Notes under the pieces: model-generated
The model's input: only the letters and a program-made list of their open reading frames with translations
Told to the model about the DNA's origin: nothing
Databases searched by the model: none
Made by a program: the position numbers and the translations under genes
Shown here: positions 8,641 to 14,881 of the stretch, one piece after another
Numbering within the stretch: position 1 is the stretch's first letter
How the letters are laid out: every line of letters starts with the position of its first letter
NCBI GenBank assembly: GCA_018714165.1
Contig: DVNU01000050.1
Coordinates: 1 to 55,620 of the forward strand
Source of the DNA: Candidatus Coproplasma excrementipullorum
GTDB lineage: Bacteria; Bacillota; Clostridia; Christensenellales; Borkfalkiaceae
Direction of reading: 5' to 3'
DNA: 55,620 nucleotides

Positions 8641-8763
8641 GGTGCCTGCCAAGCAGGCGCAATGCGCAGTTATGAGTTGCGTATAGCGCAACTTTTACAG
8701 TTATGATTGCGCCTTTGGCGCAAACTATGAGCGCGGCGGACATCTGTCCGCCGCGCGTTATGG
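8641..8763. repeat. Hairpin array with AGTTATGA linkers
   Basis: Four consecutive hairpins with different stems: GCCTGC/GCAGGC, GTTGCG..CGCAAC, TTGCGCC/GGCGCAA and GCGCGGCGGAC/GTCCGCCGCGC. They are joined by AGTTATGA, AGTTATGA, ACTATGA and GTTATGG. The last, 11-bp stem may double as the 3' end of the alcohol dehydrogenase mRNA, although no T-run follows. The array is related in design to the TTTCACG and ATTCATG arrays elsewhere in the window. Confidence 0.75.
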
Positions 8764-8810
8764 TTTAATTATGCGGCATCGCGCAAAGATTTTTTACCTC
8801 AACCATTGTT

Positions 8811-8964
8811 TGTCATTTCGACTGAAGCATACGCAGTATGCGGAATGGAGAAATCTATCCGTAGCGATTGGTCGGTGAATATGTCCGTATTAACCGCATC
8901 ACAGACCGCGGTTTACTGATAGATTTCTCCGTGCGTTCGCTCCGCTCACTTAGTCGAAATGACA
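8811..8964. mobile_element. MITE-like element, full copy 1
   Basis: A 154-base element bounded by a perfect 13-base terminal inverted repeat, TGTCATTTCGACT and AGTCGAAATGACA, with subterminal GGAGAAATCTATC and GATAGATTTCTCC also inverted. It has no coding capacity. The same ends occur at 51942-52075 and as a half copy at 51230. A non-autonomous miniature element is the best reading; no target-site duplication was established. Confidence 0.75.
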
Positions 8965-8994
8965 GGTGGGGGGGTGAGGCGTCGCCGGCGGCTG

Positions 8995-9176
8995 CTTCGC
9001 GCGAATACTACAGTTTCGCGCGAGTTCCAAAAAAATAACGTCGCAAGGCGAATTCATTTCGCCGCCAGCTCGTCGGAGTAAACTACGCCCTATGCAAGTT
9101 ATGTAACCATACCTTGCAATTTTGCTCCGTTACTCCTCCTCTTCGCGCGAATACTACAGTTTCGCGCGAGTTCCAA
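8995..9176. repeat. Pair of 36-base repeats (CTTCGCGCGAATACTACAG...)
   Basis: Two identical 36-base copies (8995-9030 and 9141-9176). Each is a hairpin TCGCGCGAA..TTCGCGCGA around the loop TACTACAG. A third, diverged copy near 55580 changes both stem arms (GCGCAAA..TTTTGCGC) but keeps the loop. The stretch between them holds the hairpin GGCGAATTCATTTCGCC, part of the composite element described below. Confidence 0.7.
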
Positions 9177-9360
9177 ATAATAATGGTGCAAGCGAAGTCA
9201 CGCCTTCGCGCAGCACAACTCAATTTGCGCATACTTGCGGCTCACCGGGGTGAAGGCGCGCAATTATATAATTGAGGGCTATTAAAGATTGCGCGCTGAG
9301 GGGCTGGCCCCTCCACCTAACGGAAAGTCGCAGGCGTCGCCAGCCAAGACTTTCGTTAAC
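9032..9360 (-). repeat. Composite multi-hairpin element A, copy 1
   Basis: From the yitT stop reading leftwards: hairpin AACG-AAAGTC..GACTTTC-CGTT with loop core GCTGGCGACGC (9319-9358), hairpin GAGGGGC-GGCCCCTC, an AT-rich ATTATATAAT patch between GCGCGCAAT and ATTGCGCGC, and finally GGCGAAATGAATTCGCC. The same order of parts occurs near 22,669-22,846 and 28,609-28,800 with different stem sequences. It accounts for most of the gene-free stretch 8634-9365, together with the array, the MITE and the 36-base repeats. Confidence 0.65.
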
Positions 9361-9365
9361 AAGTC

Positions 9366-10289
9366 TTATATCTCCGCACTGTCCGGCGGCAGATACCCCT
9401 CGCCGTATATCTCCTTGGCGGAGGAAACTATCATAAACGCCTTTTTATCCTCCTCGCGCACAATGTCGCGCAGGCGGGGGTATATCGTGGGCTTTACCAC
9501 GCACAGCAACACCTTTTTGTCCTCGCCCGTGTATGCACCCTTGGCGTCGATGTAAGTCGCGCCCGCGTCCAGTTCCTTAAGCACCCTGCCGCATATGCGC
9601 GCGGCGGGCTCCTCTTCTGAGATTATGAACACCATCTTGGCCGAATTGCCGCCGTAAAGCACCCAGTCGAATACCAGCGTGAACACCACTACGGACAGCA
9701 CGGTGTAAAAGAGTACCTCCAGCTTGTCGTCGTAGGCGAACACGGAGCACGCCACGATGATTATGTCTGTAACCATAGTTATGGTGCCTGTGCTGAGGTG
9801 ACGGAACTTCTTTTTTAAGATTTTCACGGGAATGTCCGTGCCGCCCGACGACGACCCGCATCTGAAAATGAGGCCCATTCCGAATCCGAATATGGCCCCG
9901 CCCGTGACGGCGTTTATCAGGCGGTTTTGCGTGAGGGGAAGAAGGTTGAGTCCGTAGGAGGCGGGCAGCCAGTCAAAGAAGATATAGTCTGCCAGCCACA
10001 TCAATACGGCCGAAAGGCCTATAACGTACAGTGTGGAGAAAAAGAACTCTCTGCCGAATACCTTCCAGCCCCACAATACAAGGGGCGCGTTAATTATGAA
10101 GGACAGTATGCCCGTCGGCACGCCCGTCACCTCGTTGATGATGAGCGATATGCCCGTTGCGCCGCCCGTGGCCAGTCCCCCCGCCTGAAGGAAAATTATA
10201 ACTCCCACTGGGTAGAGTATGCAGCCCAGCGTTATCAGAAGATACCGCTTTACATAGCTTTTAACAATAATCTTGCGTTCGTTATCCAT
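9366..10289 (-). CDS. YitT family membrane protein
   Basis: A 307-residue protein with five or six N-terminal membrane helices (DUF161/YitT domain, residues about 15-215) and a C-terminal cytoplasmic DUF2179-type domain ending in GYLPPDSAEI. The motifs SGGTDIPVKILKKKF and GGLATGGATGISLI are typical. The biochemical role of the family is not established; transport or envelope sensing has been proposed. There is no ribosome site before the ATG and the promoter sits nine bases upstream, so the mRNA should be essentially leaderless. Composite repeat element A begins just after the stop codon. Confidence 0.9.
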   Translation of the reverse strand: MDNERKIIVKSYVKRYLLITLGCILYPVGVIIFLQAGGLATGGATGISLIINEVTGVPTGILSFIINAPLVLWGWKVFGREFFFSTLYVIGLSAVLMWLADYIFFDWLPASYGLNLLPLTQNRLINAVTGGAIFGFGMGLIFRCGSSSGGTDIPVKILKKKFRHLSTGTITMVTDIIIVACSVFAYDDKLEVLFYTVLSVVVFTLVFDWVLYGGNSAKMVFIISEEEPAARICGRVLKELDAGATYIDAKGAYTGEDKKVLLCVVKPTIYPRLRDIVREEDKKAFMIVSSAKEIYGEGYLPPDSAEI

Positions 10290-10298
10290 TGCAGTTTT

Positions 10299-10327
10299 AT
10301 TTTATTCTCATTTGCGCTTCAAGTCAA
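10299..10327 (-). promoter_or_regulatory. Promoter of yitT, apparently leaderless
   Basis: Minus strand TTGACT (10322-10327), 17-base spacer, TAAAAT (10299-10304). The ATG follows nine bases later without a Shine-Dalgarno sequence, leaving a 5' leader of about two or three bases. Confidence 0.75.
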
Positions 10328-10361
10328 CCGGCTTTTAAAAAATTCGGTCAAACGCGTCCGC

Positions 10362-11198
10362 TTATTTCCTGTATGCCCGCGGCGTAACGCCGTACTTCTT
10401 TTTGAATGCGTCCTTAAAGTAGTTGCCGTCCGAAAAACCGCACCTGAGCGCAATCTCCGTCACGGAGTCGTCGGTAGACATCAGCTCCAGCGCCGCGTGC
10501 TGGAGGCGGATGAACACCAGGTATTCGTGTACGCCTATGCCCGCAGCCTCGCGGAATTTGCGGCTTAAATAGTTTGGACTGTACCCGGCTGCGGCGGCTA
10601 TGTCGGCCATGGCAATGTCGTCCATATACTTCTCGCTTATGAACTGCGCCGCCTTTACTATCTGGCTGTCCGTCGTGTGAATGGCGTCGGGCAGACTGCT
10701 CAGAAAGCGGCATTCGCGGCTGCACAGCAAAAGCAGTTCGCTGAGCAGTGTCTCAAGCATGGGTGCCGAGCGCTCGTCGCCTATCTTCTGTTCCCTCATC
10801 ATCCGCGCGATCAGCGCCGAAATCTGTCCGCGGTAGGCCTCAGGCACCTGAAAGATGCGCGTCTGTGCAAAAAATTCGCCCTTAAGCGGCATCACGGCTC
10901 TCACCTTCTCGCCAGCAACCTCCTCGCGGAAGAATATGTTGCTGCGCTTGCAGGCTTCGTACGGATAGCGCGTATAGTGGAATACCTGGGGCGGTATGAA
11001 CATAAAGTCGCCCTCGTGCAGGTCGAACATGTTGTTGCCGATAAAAAAACTGCACGCCCCGCTCTCCACATAGAACAGTTCGCAGTAGGGGTGGCAGTGG
11101 GGCGCGGGCATAACAAAACCCGCCTTGTTCAGGCGGCTCTCGGCGTAGATGTTGTCTGTCATTTTGTCCGAAATTACCTTCTGTACGCTGTCGGCCAT
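10362..11198 (-). CDS. AraC-family regulator with cupin sensor
   Basis: A 278-residue regulator. Residues about 20-120 form a cupin-type sensor domain (HCHPYCELFYVESGACSFFIG), and the C-terminal 100 residues carry two AraC helix-turn-helix motifs (MADIAAAAGYSPNYLSRKFREA and VTEIALRCGFSDGNYFKDAFKKKYG). The ORF is open upstream to 11531, but the ATG at 11198 has a GGAG site at good spacing and the upstream part overlaps the divergent MATE gene and its promoter, so this start is chosen. It likely controls the MATE exporter through the paired direct repeats at 11282-11312. Confidence 0.9.
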   Translation of the reverse strand: MADSVQKVISDKMTDNIYAESRLNKAGFVMPAPHCHPYCELFYVESGACSFFIGNNMFDLHEGDFMFIPPQVFHYTRYPYEACKRSNIFFREEVAGEKVRAVMPLKGEFFAQTRIFQVPEAYRGQISALIARMMREQKIGDERSAPMLETLLSELLLLCSRECRFLSSLPDAIHTTDSQIVKAAQFISEKYMDDIAMADIAAAAGYSPNYLSRKFREAAGIGVHEYLVFIRLQHAALELMSTDDSVTEIALRCGFSDGNYFKDAFKKKYGVTPRAYRK

Positions 11199-11281
11199 GG
11201 CTGTTTTCTCCGCTTTGTGTTGAAAAATCTGTATTCTTATAATAATTGTAGTATATAAACCGTAGAAAATCAAGAAAAACC

Positions 11282-11312
11282 GTTGTAAAATATCTGTAAT
11301 TGTTGTAAAATA
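11282..11312 (+). promoter_or_regulatory. Two GTTGTAAAATA direct repeats overlapping the MATE promoter
   Basis: The 11-base sequence GTTGTAAAATA occurs twice, 20 bases apart (two helical turns), the usual layout of AraC-family half-sites. The same bases form a plausible promoter for the MATE gene: TTGTAA (11283-11288), 17-base spacer, TAAAAT (11306-11311). A bound AraC protein would sit directly on the promoter. The sense of control is not clear. Confidence 0.65.
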
Positions 11313-11333
11313 AATTGGCCGCGGAAGCGCGGC

Positions 11334-12857
11334 ATGGGTGAGAGATTGTATACGGTACAAAAGGTTAAAAAGAAATACACGCTTTTCACGGGCAAACAGC
11401 TGCTGTGGCTCATTCTGCCCATCGTCATCGAGCAGATTTTTTCGACGTCTCTGGGCATGTTCGACTCTATGATGGTCTCCAGCATAGATGAATATGGCTA
11501 TGCCAACCTCGCCGTTGGCAACGTTGACCAATTAAACAACCTTGTAATACAGCTCTTTTCGGCGTTTGCCACGGGCGGCGCGATAATAACTTCGCAGTAC
11601 CTCGGCGCTAAGGATATAGAGAGCGCTCAAAAGAGCGCCAAACACATGCTCGTCATTGTGCTCATTTTCTCGCTTATAATCGCCGGCCTCTGCCTCGCGC
11701 TCAATCCCTATCTTTTACAGCTCTTCTACGGCGATGTCAGCGAAGACGTCATGGCCAACCAGCGCATTTACTTTTACATAACGGCGGCGTCCTTCCCGCT
11801 TATAGGCATATTCAACGGCAGCGCGGCTCTCCTCCGCATACAGCGCAAGAGCATGTCCACCATGGTCAGCTCCGGCGCGAGCTGCGTTATAAATATAGGT
11901 CTCAACGCCCTCTTTATCTGGGTTTTCAATATGGGCGTTGCCGGCGCGGCGCTTGCAACCTTAATTGCCCGCGCAATACCCGCCGTGTATATGCGCGCCC
12001 TGCTCATGAGCGACAAAAACACGCTCACGGTAAAACTGTTTACAAAGTTCCGCTTCGAAGGCGCAATGGTAAAAAAGATACTCTTCCTCGCCATTCCCAG
12101 CGGTGTGGAGAGTTGCCTCTTCCAGCTCGGCAAGCTCATGACGGTTTCCTTTGTCAATTCTGGTTGCTACTATGTCTACGATGCTACACTCGGAAAGGAA
12201 GTAAACGTTCAGGGCAACGCCAACACAATCGCCAACAACCTCAACAACATTGCTTCCGTCGTTGGCAGCGGTATTGGCACATCCTGCCTGACCGTCATCG
12301 GCCAGGCAGTCGGCACAGGCGATGCCGACTGCGTAAAGTACTACATAAAAAAGATGTTCATCATCTCTTTCATCGCCAACGCCATAACGGTGGCAATCAT
12401 CATGGGCACCAGTCAATGGCTCATATACCTGTGGCAACAACCTGCCGAGGCTTACCCCATCGCGCTTAAGTGCCTCTATTTCTGCCTGTCCTTCCAATTT
12501 GTTACATATCCCCTGTCCTTCACCACGCCCGCAATACTCAAGGCCACGTCGGACGTAAAGTATGTGATGTGGTCGGCCATATCGTCCATGATAATCATGC
12601 GCGTGGGCCTGTGTTTCTTGTTCACCAGCGACGCGCTGACGCCATGGCTTATGTCCACCTTCGGCTTCAAGTTCGAGTTCGGCGCCATGGGCTACTGGAT
12701 AGGCATGTGCGCGGACTGGTGCGTGCGCTCCATACTCTTCGTTGCCCGCCTTTTAACCGGCCGCTGGAAGAAGGCTTCTGGAATGTTGAAAAACGACAAC
12801 AGCGAAGAAAGGGACAATGAAGAGGAAAGCGAAGAAGTAAAAGTTAAGAGTGAATAG
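11334..12857 (+). CDS. MATE family efflux transporter
   Basis: A 507-residue integral membrane protein with about 12 helices in two homologous halves, a cation-coupled multidrug exporter by family. The opening segment (LLWLILPIVIEQIFSTSLGMFDSMMVS) and the repeat half (ILFLAIPSGVESCLFQLGKLM) show the MATE pattern. The C-terminal tail is short, charged and Glu/Lys-rich. The ATG has a modest GGAAG site; a TTG four codons later is an alternative. It is divergent from, and probably controlled by, the AraC gene. The deacetylase gene follows after a 100-base gap holding a hairpin array. Confidence 0.92.
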   Translation: MGERLYTVQKVKKKYTLFTGKQLLWLILPIVIEQIFSTSLGMFDSMMVSSIDEYGYANLAVGNVDQLNNLVIQLFSAFATGGAIITSQYLGAKDIESAQKSAKHMLVIVLIFSLIIAGLCLALNPYLLQLFYGDVSEDVMANQRIYFYITAASFPLIGIFNGSAALLRIQRKSMSTMVSSGASCVINIGLNALFIWVFNMGVAGAALATLIARAIPAVYMRALLMSDKNTLTVKLFTKFRFEGAMVKKILFLAIPSGVESCLFQLGKLMTVSFVNSGCYYVYDATLGKEVNVQGNANTIANNLNNIASVVGSGIGTSCLTVIGQAVGTGDADCVKYYIKKMFIISFIANAITVAIIMGTSQWLIYLWQQPAEAYPIALKCLYFCLSFQFVTYPLSFTTPAILKATSDVKYVMWSAISSMIIMRVGLCFLFTSDALTPWLMSTFGFKFEFGAMGYWIGMCADWCVRSILFVARLLTGRWKKASGMLKNDNSEERDNEEESEEVKVKSE

Positions 12858-12896
12858 TTGTGGCGGGAAGTATTTAAAAATAATACTTGCCGCAAT

Positions 12897-12943
12897 GCAA
12901 GCATAGCTTGCAATTCATGCGCATATATTATGCGCAATTCATC
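12897..12943 (+). repeat. Two-unit hairpin array with AATTCATG linker
   Basis: GCAAGC-ata-GCTTGC followed by AATTCATG, then GCGCATA-tat-TATGCGC followed by AATTCATC. It lies between the MATE gene and the deacetylase ribosome site (AGGGAG). It uses the same linker as the array at 24119-24240. Confidence 0.7.
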
Positions 12944-12963
12944 TATATTTAGGGAGTCAAAAT

Positions 12964-13830
12964 ATGTCCAAAGTATTCCGTCAGATGTTTGAAGAAAAGT
13001 ATATGCGCTTCCCCGAAGGCAAGACAAAGGCCGTAACTTTCAGCTACGACGACGGCGTAAAGGCCGACAGGCATCTGCTGTCAATTTTCGATAAATACGG
13101 CCTCAAGGGCACGTTCAACCTCAATTCCAGCCTCTTCGACTGCGTAAACTGGCACAACCGCATGGGCGAGGAGGAGACGTATGCCGCGTTTAAGGATACC
13201 GGGCACGAAATTGCCCTGCACGGCGCGCGGCACATCTTTTTAAACAAGGTGCCCCTCGCCGAGGCGGTGAGGGAGGTGGTCTTAAACCGCGACTGGCTGG
13301 AGCATAAGTTCGGCCGGATAATTAATGGCATGGCCTACGCCTACAACGGCTTTAACGACGACGTAAAGCGCGTGCTTGCCGACCTCGGCGTAAAGTATGC
13401 CCGCACCACCAAATCCACATACTCCTTCGCTCTGCCCCGGGATATGCTGGAGTGGAACCCCACCCTTCACCACAGGGAGGCGGATAAGCTTATAGAACTC
13501 GCAGACAAATTTATCTCCTCTTCGCCCGACGCCGAGTTCAAAAACCGCGAACCCTGGCTGTTCTATATCTGGGGCCACAGCTACGAATTCGACGACGATG
13601 ACAACTGGAACCTGATTGAGGAGGCGGCGCAAAAACTTTCGGGGAAGGCGGACACCTGGTACGCCACCAACGGCGAGATATGCGATTACATAAATGCCTA
13701 CCGCTCGCTCGTCTTTTCGCTCGACGGCGAAAGGGTGTTCAATCCAGCATATATGACAGTCTGGCTTGAAATCCGCGGCAAAACTTATGCAATCGGACCG
13801 GGTGAAACGGTGCTCTTCGATGTCGAATAA
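12964..13830 (+). CDS. Polysaccharide deacetylase (NodB-like), cytosolic
   Basis: A 288-residue carbohydrate esterase family 4-type protein. Motif 1 is FSYDDG (residues about 24-29, with the metal and catalytic Asp pair) and motif 2 is LHGARH. The third motif is unusual (YAYNGFNDD instead of an R-P pattern). A domain of about 60 residues follows the NodB barrel. No signal peptide or membrane anchor is seen, so it acts inside the cell, unlike cell-wall deacetylases. An AGGGAG ribosome site fixes the start. Given the nearby pectin genes it may remove acetyl groups from imported sugars; this is inference. Confidence 0.82.
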   Translation: MSKVFRQMFEEKYMRFPEGKTKAVTFSYDDGVKADRHLLSIFDKYGLKGTFNLNSSLFDCVNWHNRMGEEETYAAFKDTGHEIALHGARHIFLNKVPLAEAVREVVLNRDWLEHKFGRIINGMAYAYNGFNDDVKRVLADLGVKYARTTKSTYSFALPRDMLEWNPTLHHREADKLIELADKFISSSPDAEFKNREPWLFYIWGHSYEFDDDDNWNLIEEAAQKLSGKADTWYATNGEICDYINAYRSLVFSLDGERVFNPAYMTVWLEIRGKTYAIGPGETVLFDVE

Positions 13831-13841
13831 TTGCGCAAAAT

Positions 13842-13888
13842 ATGGGTCGGGTGCGGCAATTTTGCCGAACCCGACCCATTTATTTTTA
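13842..13888 (+). terminator. Intrinsic terminator of the deacetylase gene
   Basis: ATGGGTCGGGT-CGGC pairs with GCCG-ACCCGACCCAT around a short loop and is followed by TTTATTTTT. Confidence 0.9.
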
Positions 13889-13897
13889 CTTTTCCCC

Positions 13898-13926
13898 TTG
13901 ATTTGTGGCAAGGTTTGGTGTAGAAT
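13898..13926 (+). promoter_or_regulatory. Promoter of kduD
   Basis: TTGATT (13898-13903), 17-base spacer, TAGAAT (13921-13926), about 39 bases upstream of the kduD start and directly after the deacetylase terminator. kduD is thus transcribed alone. Confidence 0.75.
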
Positions 13927-13964
13927 ATATTCATAGAGATTTTGTTAAGGAGGGAATACTCAAA

Positions 13965-14720
13965 ATGATTTTAGATCAGTTCAGCTTAAAGGGCAAAGTA
14001 GCCATAGTCACGGGCTCCAACACGGGCCTTGGCCAGGGCATATCCAGGGCCTTTGTGGAGGCGGGCGCAAAGGTCGTCGGCGTCTCGCGCAGGCCCTCGA
14101 CCGAGACGGAGGAGATGCTCGGCAAGGAAAATTTTTATAATGTATTGGCCGACCTCTCGTCCTGCGACGTAATCCCCGAAGTTGTGGGCAAAACGCTCGA
14201 ACATTACGGCAGGGTGGACATCCTCGTCAACAACGCGGGCATAATCAAGAGGCAGGATTCAATCGAATTTTCGGAGGAGAACTGGGATTCGGTTATAAAC
14301 GTCAACTTAAAGACGGTGTTCTTCCTGACCCAGGCTGTGGCAAAGCAGTATATAAAGCAGGGCACGGGCGGCAAGGTCATTAATATCGCTTCAATGCTGT
14401 CCTACCAGGGCGGCATCAGGGTGCCCTCATACACGGCCTCAAAGTCGGCCATCCGTGGCATAACCATGACGCTCGCCAACGAGTGGGCCAAGTACAACAT
14501 CAACGTAAACGCAATCGCGCCCGGATATATGGCCACCAACAATACTCAGCAACTCCGTCAGGACGAGGAGCGCAGCACCGATATTTTAGCGCGCATCCCC
14601 GCCGGCCGCTGGGGCACTCCCGCCGACCTTGAGGGCGCGGCTGTATTCCTCGCGTCGTCCGCATCAGACTACGTAAACGGCTTCACGCTGGCTGTCGACG
14701 GCGGCTGGCTTGGTCGCTGA
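13965..14720 (+). CDS. kduD: 2-dehydro-3-deoxy-D-gluconate 5-dehydrogenase
   Basis: A 251-residue short-chain dehydrogenase that reduces 2,5-diketo-3-deoxygluconate to KDG, the step after KduI in breakdown of unsaturated uronates. The NAD(P) site is TGSNTGLGQG, the NNAG motif is present, and the catalytic Ser-Tyr-Lys appears as NIASM, then PSYTASKSA. The stretch NVNAIAPGYMATNNTQQLR is nearly diagnostic for KduD. The ORF is open from 13905, but AAGGAGG precedes the ATG at 13965 and the promoter overlaps the earlier start. It lies apart from kduI but in the same pectin region. Confidence 0.95.
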   Translation: MILDQFSLKGKVAIVTGSNTGLGQGISRAFVEAGAKVVGVSRRPSTETEEMLGKENFYNVLADLSSCDVIPEVVGKTLEHYGRVDILVNNAGIIKRQDSIEFSEENWDSVINVNLKTVFFLTQAVAKQYIKQGTGGKVINIASMLSYQGGIRVPSYTASKSAIRGITMTLANEWAKYNINVNAIAPGYMATNNTQQLRQDEERSTDILARIPAGRWGTPADLEGAAVFLASSASDYVNGFTLAVDGGWLGR

Positions 14721-14737
14721 GCGACAAGCAGACTAAC

Positions 14738-14818
14738 GTTGCGGCGCGATGGCGCCGCAACTCATAGGGCCGCGCTATTGCGCGGCAATTATCACGGTTG
14801 CGAAGCGGCTTATAACTC
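14738..14818 (-). repeat. Short hairpin array downstream of kduD
   Basis: GTTGCGGCGC-GCGCCGCAAC and GCCGCGC-tatt-GCGCGGC, followed by a GTTGCGAAGC segment, joined by CTCATAG and ATTATCA-like linkers. Read on the minus strand these resemble the TTATGAG linkers of the 8641 array. Confidence 0.5.
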
Positions 14819-14820
14819 CT

Positions 14821-14865
14821 AACAAACAGGCGGGGACTGCGAATGCAGTCCCCGCCTGTTTGTTT
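14821..14865. terminator. Bidirectional terminator between kduD and the P-type ATPase
   Basis: AACAAACAGGCGGGGACTGC pairs perfectly with GCAGTCCCCGCCTGTTTGTT around GAAT. The A/T flanks give a T-rich tail on both strands, so it can end both convergent transcripts. Confidence 0.85.
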
Positions 14866-14881
14866 ACGGTTTATTGCGCAA

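Noticed and set aside
10677-11258. 193-residue plus-strand ORF opposite araC
   Set aside because: Antisense shadow of a gene with clear AraC helix-turn-helix motifs.
11199-11531. N-terminal extension of the AraC ORF to 11531
   Set aside because: It covers the divergent MATE promoter and coding start; the ATG at 11198 has a ribosome site and the normal domain start.
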